Assembly (NCBI RefSeq): GCF_003611695.1
Contig: NZ_RAWE01000003.1
Location: forward strand, 85,874 to 149,873
From: Corallococcus carmarthensis
Lineage (GTDB): Bacteria; Myxococcota; Myxococcia; Myxococcales; Myxococcaceae
Reading direction: 5' to 3'
DNA length: 64,000 bases
Shown in pieces: positions 33,539-41,969 of this stretch (its first letter is position 1; each line of letters opens with the position of its first letter). Below the pieces are notes generated by a model, which saw only the letters and a list, made by a program, of their open reading frames with translations, was not told the DNA's origin and searched no databases. Both the position numbers and the translations under genes were made by a program.

Positions 33539-36034
33539 ATGAGCTACCTCGACACGCCTCGCATCAACTTCTCCGGTTCGTTCCAGGCCTCGCCCGCCAC
33601 CATCAACAACACGCCCAACAACTACAACCCGGCGAACTACAACTCGGATTCGCTCAAGCCCGAAAACATCGAGCTCTACTGGGAGCCCAAGGGCGACAGC
33701 ATCTTCGACCTGCTCAACTGCAAGGTGACCACCGTCGAGACGCCCGGCGGCGGGAGCGACTCGCTCGTGGGGGCTGGGGTCATCGCCCTGTACACAGGCT
33801 CACCGCCCAAGATGGTGGACCTGGACCCCATGCAGCAGAACGGCAGTGAGGTCTGGGGCTTCACCGTCATGATCGGTGACATCAGCGGCGCCTACGTCCA
33901 GGGCCTGTTCACGCCGGTCGCCTTCAATGGCATCTGGGGGAACTCGCAGGGGCCCAACACGCCCCGGAACTCCGCGAGCGGCTCCGCCGTCTACCAATCC
34001 ACGCTCACGAACCTGAAATGGAACGCCGGCGATTCGGCGGTCCTCCAGGCGCTCCAGAAGGCGTCGCCGAACCGCCTGTCCATCCGCCTGGTGGTCAGCG
34101 CCCACAACAACGCCCCGCAGCTCTTCGCCTTCACCCCCGCCACCTTCCAGACGATGCAGGCACAGGGGGTGCCCCCCGCCATCCTGGACAAGCTCGCGAG
34201 CCTCCAGGACTACGTGATGAACGTGGACAGCACCGGCAAGCCGGTGGCTCCGGGGCGGGGCTACATCCCCACGCAGATGTACGTCAGCTCCCTGCTCGAT
34301 CAGCTGTTGGGCCAGAGCACGGCGGAGCAGTACGGTCCGGCGATCCTGGCGGCGACCAAGCAGCCCTACCAGCCGTGGATCAACTACAGCACCCAGCAGC
34401 CCCTGCCCGAGCAGCCGCTCTATGACTTCAACTACGGCAAGCTCGTCGGCTCCGTGGGCCCGTGCCTGGATGGCGAGCCCACCTTCGCCGTGCCGGCGCG
34501 CACCCTGGCGCAGATCCAGAACCCGAATCCGGCCTTGAGCGCGTGGTGGGCTCAAGCGCAGCTCAACCTGGCGGGCTCCACGCCCTCGTTGACGCTCGAC
34601 CTGGCCAATTCGTTGCCCGTCCGGTTGCCGGGGCGCCCGCTCTGGGCGGAGAAGCTGGGGACGTTGTCACTCGCCTACTACACGGGCTCCGGCTCCTCGA
34701 AGACGTACACCACCGTGGTCCCGTCGATTGACTACAGCAATCCCGATTTCATCGACAAGCAGTCCGGGATGCTGGTCGTCACGAACTTTGGCGGCGTCGA
34801 CCCCCAGAGCCTCGCGAACCTTCCGCTCGCGATCCAGAGCACGACCAGCGCCGGCACCCAGACCCTGCTGGAGGAGAACTCCGAGGGACTGAGCCTTCGC
34901 GCGGACCAGTTCATCTACCGCATGAACCCGGGCATGCAGACCACGCCCACCTTCCGGCTTGGTGAGACCAACACCCTCAACCTCTACGTGCGCAAGTTCG
35001 GCCGCGTCGAGGGGACGGAGCAGTGGAAGATCGCCCTGAACACCCTCAGCCCGAGCGCCGCGGCCACCTACACCCTGAGCACCCTGGGCACGTCGGGCAC
35101 CAATGGCATCAGCGAGTCGAACATCTCGACGCCCCAGGGCAAGCTGCAGCTGTCCTCGAATCCCGTGAGCGTCACCGGGGGCAAGGCCACCCTCACCCTC
35201 ACCGGAACGGATCCAGGCAATCCACGCGGCTACGTGGACGGGCAGGTCTACTTCACCCAGTACACGTTCAGCCCCGCGGTCGCGGACTACAACCCGGACC
35301 CCAACGACCTCGTCAGCGTCCAGATCTACCAGCAGACGCCGATCACCGGCACGCCCTCGTGGGTCAATGGCATTGGAGACATCCTGCGGCAGTACGGGAT
35401 GCTCTATCCCATCATGGGCCGCTTCCAGCTGTGGACGTATGAAGGCGTCATCGTCAACCGCGAGAAGATCCAGCGTGTCCTCGGCCTGGACATCAGCCAG
35501 CCGCTGCACATGCCGGTGAGCCGCGACCTGTCGGCCATCAAGCTCAAGCTCATCAATGACTGGTTCAACACGGGCATGCCCTACGGGCCCATGGGACCCG
35601 TGGGCGGGCCGGGGACCCCTTGGGACAACCTGCCGACGGTCAGTGGCTGGGGGCCCATGACGAGCCTCCTGGTGCGCTCGGGTGACATCATCGACGCCAT
35701 CCAACCTGCCTACGGCTCCAATACCGCGCCCTTCGAGGGAGGCCCGGGTGGAAACGCGACCACGATCGACCTCACGGACGACGCGATCGTTTCGATGACG
35801 GGCTCCACGGGCACGTACTTCGGCATGACGCAGATCGCGCAGATCACCTTCAAGACCGCGCGGGGCAAGACCTACGGTCCCTTCGGGACGATGGGGAACG
35901 TGCAGGGCGCGAAGCCCTTCTCGCTCGTCGCGCCCACGGGCAGCGCGTTCCGGTCCTTCTTCGGGACGACGGTCGTGCACTCGGGTGGAACCACGTACAT
36001 CGCCGCGCTGGGAGCCAACGTGCAGTTGCTCTGA
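33539..36034 (+). CDS. Large protein with C-terminal jacalin-like lectin domain
   Basis: 831 residues without a recognisable signal peptide. The start MSYLDTPRINFSGSFQASP is a conserved-looking signature followed by long beta-rich regions of unknown family. Residues about 695-831 form a jacalin-like lectin domain: repeated Gly-rich strands such as FEGGPGGNATTIDLTDDAIV and FKTARGKTYGPFG match its beta-prism pattern. The sugar-binding loop sequence cannot be read with certainty. Jacalin domains bind carbohydrates. Its partner is exported while this protein has no signal, so a non-classical or specialised export route would be needed if they meet outside the cell. Confidence 0.7.
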   Translation: MSYLDTPRINFSGSFQASPATINNTPNNYNPANYNSDSLKPENIELYWEPKGDSIFDLLNCKVTTVETPGGGSDSLVGAGVIALYTGSPPKMVDLDPMQQNGSEVWGFTVMIGDISGAYVQGLFTPVAFNGIWGNSQGPNTPRNSASGSAVYQSTLTNLKWNAGDSAVLQALQKASPNRLSIRLVVSAHNNAPQLFAFTPATFQTMQAQGVPPAILDKLASLQDYVMNVDSTGKPVAPGRGYIPTQMYVSSLLDQLLGQSTAEQYGPAILAATKQPYQPWINYSTQQPLPEQPLYDFNYGKLVGSVGPCLDGEPTFAVPARTLAQIQNPNPALSAWWAQAQLNLAGSTPSLTLDLANSLPVRLPGRPLWAEKLGTLSLAYYTGSGSSKTYTTVVPSIDYSNPDFIDKQSGMLVVTNFGGVDPQSLANLPLAIQSTTSAGTQTLLEENSEGLSLRADQFIYRMNPGMQTTPTFRLGETNTLNLYVRKFGRVEGTEQWKIALNTLSPSAAATYTLSTLGTSGTNGISESNISTPQGKLQLSSNPVSVTGGKATLTLTGTDPGNPRGYVDGQVYFTQYTFSPAVADYNPDPNDLVSVQIYQQTPITGTPSWVNGIGDILRQYGMLYPIMGRFQLWTYEGVIVNREKIQRVLGLDISQPLHMPVSRDLSAIKLKLINDWFNTGMPYGPMGPVGGPGTPWDNLPTVSGWGPMTSLLVRSGDIIDAIQPAYGSNTAPFEGGPGGNATTIDLTDDAIVSMTGSTGTYFGMTQIAQITFKTARGKTYGPFGTMGNVQGAKPFSLVAPTGSAFRSFFGTTVVHSGGTTYIAALGANVQLL

Positions 36035-36053
36035 TACCGGACGAGGAGGGGCG

Positions 36054-36270
36054 TCAGCGGGGTCCGGCGGCCGTGAGTTCCATGAGCACGGCCTGCACCT
36101 GCTGACGCAACCAACCGTGCGCGCGATCAGGCTCGTGCCGCCGGTGCCATGCCGCCACGATGGACAGCACCGGGACGTTCACGGGCATCGGCAGGGTCTT
36201 GAGACGCAGCGCCACGAGCGCGGCGGCGCACATCTTCTCGGGCACCGCCACCAGTCCGGCGGGTGCGCGC
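36054..36270 (-). pseudogene. C-terminal remnant of a LysR-type regulator gene
   Basis: A reading frame ending at the TGA at 36054-36056 encodes LVAVPEKMCAAALVALRLK, then an AAWHRRHEPDRAHGWLRQQ stretch, the typical effector-domain end of LysR regulators. No start and no helix-turn-helix part is present; the fragment abuts the 3' end of the convergent-strand alpha/beta hydrolase gene. About 70 codons survive. Probably the residue of a deletion that brought the hydrolase gene next to it. Confidence 0.6.
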
Positions 36271-37251
36271 TCAGGGCGCGAGCGTCGCGAGGAACTCGCG
36301 GATGGCGCGGCCGTGCTCCACGGGTTCCTCGATGTGGCCCATGTGACCGCTGTGCGCGAGCACGACGAGCCGCGAGCCCTGGATTCCTGCATGAGCCATG
36401 CGCGCCATCTTCTCCGAGCAGATGGCGTCCCGGGCGCCCACGAGGATGAGCGTGGGCGTCTTGACCTCATGCAGCCGGGGACGCACATCGAAGCTCGTCT
36501 CCCCGGTACTGAACGCGCCTCCTTCGGGTGGCACGGTCTGCCGGGGACCGATCCACATCTGGACCTGCTCCCGGTAGGCCGCGAACTCGTGGCCGCGGTG
36601 GGTCCAGTCGGCGAAGGTGAAAGGCATCGTCCGCTTCATGCCGGCGGTGGCGTCGGCGTCGGTCTTCTCTTCGCTGAAGGCCGCGAAGCCGGCGCTGGCC
36701 TCCGCGAACCACGGCTCATGTTCGAACCACTGGAGGTTCGACATGATGTCCCGGCCCAGCTCGCCGCCCGTCACCGGTGACGTGTCGTAGAGGATGAGCC
36801 CACGCAGGTGCTCCGGGTGCGTGAGCGCGTAGCCCTGAGCCACGAAGCCACCGTGCGAATGGCCGAGGAGCACCACCCGGTCCACGCCGAGCGCCGCGCG
36901 CACGCCCTCCACCGCCTTGACGTACGCCTCGATCGTGTAGCCGTTGGGGTCGGCGAGCCTGCCGGAGACACCCGTGCCGAACGGCTCGATGTAGACGACG
37001 GTGGCGACCTGCTCCACCTCCGGCATGCGGAGGGAGCCCCAGTCGCCCCCCGGCCCACCGGGGTGCGCGATGACGACCGGCCCGCTGCCGAACACGTGGA
37101 AGGCGACCGGGACGCCATCGACGACGGCCTGCCGCGCACGCGGCTCGGCGCCGGCTGCTGTCGCCGGGGGCCGCGGGCCGGTGGAGCAGGCCATGAACGC
37201 CAGGGAGAGGACGAGGACACCGGCGACCCGGTGGACGGGGGAGATCTTCAT
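36271..37251 (-). CDS. Alpha/beta hydrolase, exported lipoprotein
   Basis: About 326 residues from the ATG at 37251, with a lipoprotein signal LSLAFMACSTG (Cys about 21). Nucleophile elbow is GHSHGG; oxyanion region HPGGPGGDWG; acid is probably the Asp in GARD; the catalytic His is in SGHMGH. The helical cap between about 175 and 250 is typical of proline iminopeptidase and epoxide-hydrolase-like members. Divergent from a TetR regulator; an 8-base inverted repeat lies in the shared gap, so the pair is probably regulated together. Confidence 0.85.
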   Translation of the reverse strand: MKISPVHRVAGVLVLSLAFMACSTGPRPPATAAGAEPRARQAVVDGVPVAFHVFGSGPVVIAHPGGPGGDWGSLRMPEVEQVATVVYIEPFGTGVSGRLADPNGYTIEAYVKAVEGVRAALGVDRVVLLGHSHGGFVAQGYALTHPEHLRGLILYDTSPVTGGELGRDIMSNLQWFEHEPWFAEASAGFAAFSEEKTDADATAGMKRTMPFTFADWTHRGHEFAAYREQVQMWIGPRQTVPPEGGAFSTGETSFDVRPRLHEVKTPTLILVGARDAICSEKMARMAHAGIQGSRLVVLAHSGHMGHIEEPVEHGRAIREFLATLAP

Positions 37252-37316
37252 GGTGGAGCGTCCATAGCAGGTCGGTGCGCCGGAGATGCTGTCCCACCTG
37301 GAGCGCCTATAGTCTC

Positions 37317-37346
37317 GATTGACAACCTGAGCCCAGACTGTCAATC
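37317..37346. promoter_or_regulatory. Candidate TetR operator (perfect 8-base inverted repeat) in a divergent promoter region
   Basis: GATTGACA-N14-TGTCAATC is a perfect inverted repeat in the 103-base gap between the hydrolase and tetR genes. Both arms contain TTGACA, the -35 consensus, on opposite strands, so binding would block both divergent promoters. The right arm ends nine bases before the tetR ATG. Confidence 0.6.
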
Positions 37347-37354
37347 AAGTCCAT

Positions 37355-37960
37355 ATGGCCGTGGACCCGAAGTCACCCTCGAAGCCCCCGGATGATGCGC
37401 GGCGGCGCAAGCTGCTGGAGGCGTCGCTCGGGGTGTTTGTACGCTTCGGCTATCGCAAGACGTCGATGGAGGAGGTGGCCCGGGCGGCGGATGTGTCCCG
37501 CCAGGGGCTCTACCTGCACTTCGCCACCAAGGAGGAGCTGTTCCGGGCGGCGGTGGAGTACGCGCTCGGCAGCTACCTGGAGGCGGCGCTCGCGGCGCTG
37601 ACGGAACCCGGGCGCCCGCTGGAGGCCCGGCTGGTGGCCGCGCTCGACGAGCGGCTGGGCTGCTACATCGGACAGATGGGAGGGGATGCCTCGGACCTCA
37701 TCGAGACCAGCGGCGTCCTCACGGGCTCGCTCCTGGCCGACCATGACTCCCGGTTCGAGAAGGCCCTGGCCCGGGCGCTCTCCGACTCGCCGTTGATGGA
37801 CGTCTATGCGTCCGCCGGACTCACCGCGCCGCAGCTCGCGCGGACGCTGCACGCCACCGCGCGCGGTTGGAAGCACACGTGCACCTCGCGCGAAACCTTC
37901 GTTGAACAAGTCACCGTCGGGGTGCGGATGCTGTTCGCGCCGCTGCGCCGGGGCCGCTGA
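37355..37960 (+). CDS. TetR/AcrR-family transcriptional repressor
   Basis: 201 residues. N-terminal helix-turn-helix (about 18-62) with the family-typical FVRFGYRKTSMEEVARAADV and SRQGLYLHFATKEELFRAAV; the C-terminal ligand-binding domain (70-200) is all helical and unassigned. Followed 51 bases later by an SDR gene with which it is probably cotranscribed. The palindrome in front is its probable own operator, and the divergent hydrolase its probable target. Inducer unknown. Confidence 0.9.
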   Translation: MAVDPKSPSKPPDDARRRKLLEASLGVFVRFGYRKTSMEEVARAADVSRQGLYLHFATKEELFRAAVEYALGSYLEAALAALTEPGRPLEARLVAALDERLGCYIGQMGGDASDLIETSGVLTGSLLADHDSRFEKALARALSDSPLMDVYASAGLTAPQLARTLHATARGWKHTCTSRETFVEQVTVGVRMLFAPLRRGR

Positions 37961-38011
37961 CGCGCCCTGCCCTGCCGTTCCCTCGTTGCTTGCCGCACGG
38001 AGGCCTCTCCC

Positions 38012-38923
38012 ATGAGCGAAGCTCTACCTTTTGGTGCCCGTTCCACCGCGGATGAGGTGCTCGAAGGGGTCGACCTGAAGGGGCGCACCTTCCTGCTCAC
38101 GGGCTGCAACGCCGGCCTGGGGGCGGAGACCCTGCGGGCGCTCACCTCGCATGGCGGACACGTCATCGGGCTCGCGCGTTCGCTTGAACAGGCGCGGGAG
38201 GCGTGTGCCCGGGTGGGAGGCTCGACGACGCCTGTCGCCTGCGACCTGGGGAACGTGGCCTCCGTCCTCGCCGCGGTGGAGACCGTCCGTGCGCTGGGCC
38301 GTCCGCTGGATGCCATCATCGCCAACGCGGGGGTGATGGCCCCTCCGAAGCTCGAGCTCCGGTACGGCGTCGAGCAGCAGTTCTTCGTCAACCACCTGGC
38401 CCACTTCCTCCTCGTGAACCGGCTGGTCGACCGGGTGCCGGACCGCACGGGCCGCATCGTGGTCCTCAGCAGCAGCGCGGGCGTCAACCAGGCCCCCCGC
38501 GAGGGCATCCAGTTCGACAACCTGGACGGGCATCGCGGCTACAAGCCCGTGGCCTTCTATGGGCAGTCGAAGCTCGCCAACGCGCTGTTCGCCCGGGAGC
38601 TGTCGCGCCGGCTCGCGGACCGGGGCATCTGCGTCAACTCCCTGCACCCGGGCGCGGTGCGCACCTCGCTCACGCGGAGCCTGGGCTTTCCGTTCACGCT
38701 CATCATTCCGGTGGCCCGGCTGTTCATGAAGTCCGTCGAAGCGGGCGCGGCGACGCAGACGTTGCTTGCCGCGAGCCCCCGCGTGGACGGCCTCACCGGG
38801 AAGTACTGGGCCGACTGCCAGGAGGCCCGGGGCCACAAGCTGCTGGACGATGCCGCGTTCGCCCAGCGGCTCTGGACCGTCTCCGAGGACCTGCTGCGCC
38901 CTCTCGTCAGCGCTCCGGGCTGA
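38012..38923 (+). CDS. Short-chain dehydrogenase/reductase
   Basis: 303 residues with a complete classical-extended SDR active site: TGCNAGLG dinucleotide-binding motif (about 31-38), IIANAGVM (NNAG-type), SSS in the catalytic Ser region (VLSSSAG), and the catalytic YGQSK. Retinol-dehydrogenase-like length. GGAGG precedes the ATG. It follows tetR in the same orientation and belongs with the hydrolase/TetR set. Oxidoreductase using NAD(P)H; substrate unknown. Confidence 0.9.
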   Translation: MSEALPFGARSTADEVLEGVDLKGRTFLLTGCNAGLGAETLRALTSHGGHVIGLARSLEQAREACARVGGSTTPVACDLGNVASVLAAVETVRALGRPLDAIIANAGVMAPPKLELRYGVEQQFFVNHLAHFLLVNRLVDRVPDRTGRIVVLSSSAGVNQAPREGIQFDNLDGHRGYKPVAFYGQSKLANALFARELSRRLADRGICVNSLHPGAVRTSLTRSLGFPFTLIIPVARLFMKSVEAGAATQTLLAASPRVDGLTGKYWADCQEARGHKLLDDAAFAQRLWTVSEDLLRPLVSAPG

Positions 38924-38934
38924 GCGCGGACGGC

Positions 38935-39000
38935 TCAGCGCCGCACGGGCCTGCCGGCGATCAGGTCGCGGTGCAGGGCCTCGCTCAGGACGAAGCGGCC
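38935..39000 (-). pseudogene. Short 3' gene remnant
   Basis: A 21-codon frame encoding GRFVLSEALHRDLIAGRPVR ending at a TGA, with an in-frame stop immediately upstream. G/C3 is high, so it looks like the surviving last codons of a lost gene on the minus strand, between the SDR and crotonase genes. Too short to assign. Confidence 0.3.
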
Positions 39001-39068
39001 TCAGCGTGCCGAGTCCGACCGCCCGTAGGAGGTATGCTTGATGGGCTCATTTCGCTGGGAGGCAACGG

Positions 39069-39896
39069 ATGGACGGCACGTACAAGTCACTGCGCATCGA
39101 GAAGGGCGAGGGCATCGCCGAGGTGGTGCTCACGGGCCCGGGCAAGGGCAACGCGATGGGCCCCGACTTCTGGCGGGAGATGCCCGAGGTGCTCCGCGCG
39201 CTGGACGCCGACGACGCCGTGCGCGTGGTGTTGGTGCGCGGCGAGGGCAGCCACTTCACCTACGGCCTGGACCTGATGGGGATGATGGAGTCCCTTGGGC
39301 CGCTGCTCACGGGCGAGAGCAACCTGGCGCTGGAGCGCAGCCGGCTGCTCAAGCTGATTGGAGAGATGCAGCAGGCCACGGAGGGGGTGGCCCGGTGCAA
39401 GAAGCCCGTCATCGCCGCGGTGCATGGCTGGTGCATTGGCGGGGGCATGGACCTCATCGCCGCGTGTGACTTCCGGTATTGCTCGCAGGAGGCGAAGTTC
39501 TCCCTGCGCGAGGTGAAGGTCGGCATCGTCGCGGACCTGGGCGCGCTCCAGCGGTTGCCGCGCATCATCGGCGAGGGGAACACGCGCGAGCTGGCCTACA
39601 CCGGCGGCGACGTGGACGCGGCGCGCGCGCTGCGCATGGGCCTGGTCAACGAGGTCTTCCCCTCCCCCGAGGCCCTGCTCACGGAGGCGCGGGCGACGGC
39701 GCGGCGCATCGCGGACAACCCGCCGCTCGTCATCCAGGGCGCCAAGCAGGTGATGGAGTACTGCGCGGACAAGTCCATCGCGGACGGGCTGCGCTACGTG
39801 GCGGTGTGGAACTCCGCGTTCCTCCAGTCGCTTGACCTGACGGAGGCCTTCTCCGCCTTCGCCGAGCGCCGTCCGCCCCGCTTCCAGGGGCGCTGA
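39069..39896 (+). CDS. Crotonase, delta3,5-delta2,4-dienoyl-CoA isomerase type
   Basis: 275 residues of the enoyl-CoA hydratase/isomerase superfamily. The oxyanion-hole motifs are HFTYGLDLMG and HGWCIGGGMDLIAACDFRYC. The active-site segment FSLREVKVGIVADLGALQRL has the Glu and Asp spaced as in mammalian dienoyl-CoA isomerase (ECH1), and differs from classic enoyl-CoA hydratase. This predicts isomerisation of 3,5-dienoyl-CoA in unsaturated fatty-acid beta-oxidation. Shine-Dalgarno GGGAGG; stand-alone after the SDR gene. Confidence 0.85.
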   Translation: MDGTYKSLRIEKGEGIAEVVLTGPGKGNAMGPDFWREMPEVLRALDADDAVRVVLVRGEGSHFTYGLDLMGMMESLGPLLTGESNLALERSRLLKLIGEMQQATEGVARCKKPVIAAVHGWCIGGGMDLIAACDFRYCSQEAKFSLREVKVGIVADLGALQRLPRIIGEGNTRELAYTGGDVDAARALRMGLVNEVFPSPEALLTEARATARRIADNPPLVIQGAKQVMEYCADKSIADGLRYVAVWNSAFLQSLDLTEAFSAFAERRPPRFQGR

Positions 39897-39943
39897 CGCG
39901 CACGCGGTCGCTTCAAACAAGCCAACCCACCTGGAGCCACTCG

Positions 39944-40822
39944 ATGAGCAGGTACGTCGTCAAGCTGAAGGCCCCCAAGGGGCAGACCGTTCCGCCGTTG
40001 CTCGCGCGCTTCGCGAAGTGGCTCGCGAAGCAGGAGTACGGCGCGTTCGGCGCCTTCGAGCTCATCTCGCCAAGGGTGCCCGGCGGGCTGCGCGACGCGT
40101 GGTGCTTCCTCTCGCTGCCCGAGGGCTCGCTGCTCGCGCTCGTCTCGACGGTGAAGCCGGCGCCCGTGGTGCTGTTCGATTCGGAGTCGGACGCGCTGAA
40201 GGTCGTCGCGCCCAGCCTCGAAGCCTTCCTGCTCGCGCTCGGCGCGGGAAGAACGCACCTGGATGATCTCGATGAGGGTGACGAGCGCGAGGCACTGGTC
40301 GCGTGGCTTGCCAAGGAGAAGGTCCAGGCGCCGAAGCCCGCGAAGTTCAACGTGAAGACGTACCAGCGCGACGCCACGCCCGCGCCCGTCGCGAGCGAGG
40401 GCGTGAAGAAGCTCGCGCCCCTTCCGCGAGGGCTCGTGTCGCTGCTGGGCAGGCATGTGAGCGACGCGAAGCTCGCGGCGGAGTTGAAGAAGCTGAAGCT
40501 GCCGGCGAAGCTGCCCAAGGCCCAGGGCAAGCTGAAGGACCCGAAGCGCGGCATCACCGTCAGTGTCGGGCGCGACGGAGTGATCCGCGAAGTGCACCTC
40601 GGCAAGAACTACGACGGTCCGCTCGCGTTCAAGCTGCCCTCGGGCGTGAACGACTTCACGGCGACGAAGCTCCTGGGGAAGCCCACGGGCGAGCTCAAGA
40701 AGAAGGACGGCGGCAAGATCTGGGAGAAGGCGCTCGATGCCAACCACGGCATCTACTTCTCACGCAGCCGCGGTCACTTCGACTGGTGGTCGGATCACCG
40801 GTTCTTCCTCAAGACGAAGTGA
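39944..40822 (+). CDS. SMI1/KNR4-like domain protein
   Basis: 292 residues. The N-terminal half (about 1-110) resembles SMI1/KNR4-type domains, with VVLFDSESDALKVVAPSLEA near the family's D-x-V-S-x-s-f-x-e-f-l signature. The C-terminal half is Lys-rich, with repeated KLKLPAKLPKAQGKLKD-type elements and no recognised fold. SMI1 proteins are often immunity partners of polymorphic toxins, but no toxin gene is adjacent here, so a different role is equally possible. GGAG precedes the ATG. Confidence 0.6.
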   Translation: MSRYVVKLKAPKGQTVPPLLARFAKWLAKQEYGAFGAFELISPRVPGGLRDAWCFLSLPEGSLLALVSTVKPAPVVLFDSESDALKVVAPSLEAFLLALGAGRTHLDDLDEGDEREALVAWLAKEKVQAPKPAKFNVKTYQRDATPAPVASEGVKKLAPLPRGLVSLLGRHVSDAKLAAELKKLKLPAKLPKAQGKLKDPKRGITVSVGRDGVIREVHLGKNYDGPLAFKLPSGVNDFTATKLLGKPTGELKKKDGGKIWEKALDANHGIYFSRSRGHFDWWSDHRFFLKTK

Positions 40823-40838
40823 GCGGAGGCTCCGTCCC

Positions 40839-41849
40839 CTACGCCGCCACGGCCTCGGTGATGCTGAGCGCGGACGGCGTGGGGATGACGCGTGAGAGCC
40901 GCAAGCCCGCCTGGGCGAAGAGCTTGCGGAAGTCCTCCTCGGTGCGCTCCCGGCCGGGCAGCGAGGCCAGCATCATCACGTCGAGCACCTTGCCCCCGTG
41001 CGGCGCGCTGCCGGGCGGAATGACGGTGTCCACCACCAGCACCCGGCCGCCCTCGGCCATCGCGCGGCGGCAGTGGCGCAGGATGTCCACGCATACCTCG
41101 TCACTCCAGTCGTGGAGGATGCGCTTGAGGACATACGTGTCCGCGCCCGAAGGCACCGTCTGGAAGAAGTCCCCCTCCACCAGCTCACAGCGGCCGGAGA
41201 GGCCCGCCGAGGCGATGCGCGCCTCGTCCAGGACGTGCCGGTGGTCGAAGAGCACGCCCCGGAGCGACGGCGAGGCCCGGAGCGCTTCGATGAGGAAGCC
41301 GCCGTGGCCTCCGCCCACGTCCACCACCTGCCGGCAGGCGCTGAAGTCGTAGCTGCGCGCGATGGGGCCGTTCTCCAGGTCCGACAGGCTGGACATGCCC
41401 CGGTGGAAGGTGGCCCCCGCCGCCGCGTCGCTCGCGAGGTGGTCGAAGAAGGGCTTGCCGAAGATGCGCTCGAAGGCGTTCGTCCCCGTCCGCACCGTCT
41501 GCGTGAGCGCGCCGGCCGGTGCCCAGAAGATGTCCTGCGTGAGCATCAACACCGCGCTGCGCAGGGAGCCGGGGGCCTGGGTGCGCAGCAGGTCGGAGGC
41601 GGGGGTGAGCGCGAAGGTGCCGTCGTTGTCCTCCAGGAACACGCCCGCGCTCGCCAGCAACCGCAGCACCCGGTACAGCGCCGCCGCATCCGCGCCCACC
41701 TCTTCCGCGAGTCGGGCCGCGCTCTTCGGGCCCTGCTCCAGGCGGTCCGCGACTCCCAGCTCCGCCGCTGCCGCCAGCGCGCCGGAGAGGATGAAACCAA
41801 AACCAAGGTCGACGATGAGCTGCGCCGGATGGACGGTCGGTAGGGTCAT
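40839..41849 (-). CDS. SAM-dependent O-methyltransferase (acetylserotonin-type)
   Basis: About 336 residues from the ATG at 41849 (an upstream in-frame start at 41924 gives a non-coding-like extension). An N-terminal winged-helix dimerisation domain (10-100) precedes the methyltransferase core. Motif I is VVDVGGGHGGFL, and RILHDWSDE carries the catalytic histidine of small-molecule O-methyltransferases. Substrate is likely a phenolic or polyketide hydroxyl. Divergent from a paralogue 120 bases away. Confidence 0.85.
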   Translation of the reverse strand: MTLPTVHPAQLIVDLGFGFILSGALAAAAELGVADRLEQGPKSAARLAEEVGADAAALYRVLRLLASAGVFLEDNDGTFALTPASDLLRTQAPGSLRSAVLMLTQDIFWAPAGALTQTVRTGTNAFERIFGKPFFDHLASDAAAGATFHRGMSSLSDLENGPIARSYDFSACRQVVDVGGGHGGFLIEALRASPSLRGVLFDHRHVLDEARIASAGLSGRCELVEGDFFQTVPSGADTYVLKRILHDWSDEVCVDILRHCRRAMAEGGRVLVVDTVIPPGSAPHGGKVLDVMMLASLPGRERTEEDFRKLFAQAGLRLSRVIPTPSALSITEAVAA

Positions 41850-41943
41850 CTCCGGGTCGTACTCCCGGTCAAATCCAGACGTCAACCCGCCGGAGTCAAG
41901 ACAGCCCCGGCCCGCGGGGTCCACCGGATGACGCTACAGAACA

Positions 41944-41954
41944 CCGTTGAACGG
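41944..41954. promoter_or_regulatory. Short palindrome upstream of the right-hand O-methyltransferase gene
   Basis: CCGTT-G-AACGG, 16 bases before the 41970 start and inside the 120-base divergent gap between two paralogous methyltransferase genes. It could serve as a repressor site; no regulator gene is adjacent. Confidence 0.3.
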
Positions 41955-41969
41955 CATTAGGCTCATGTC

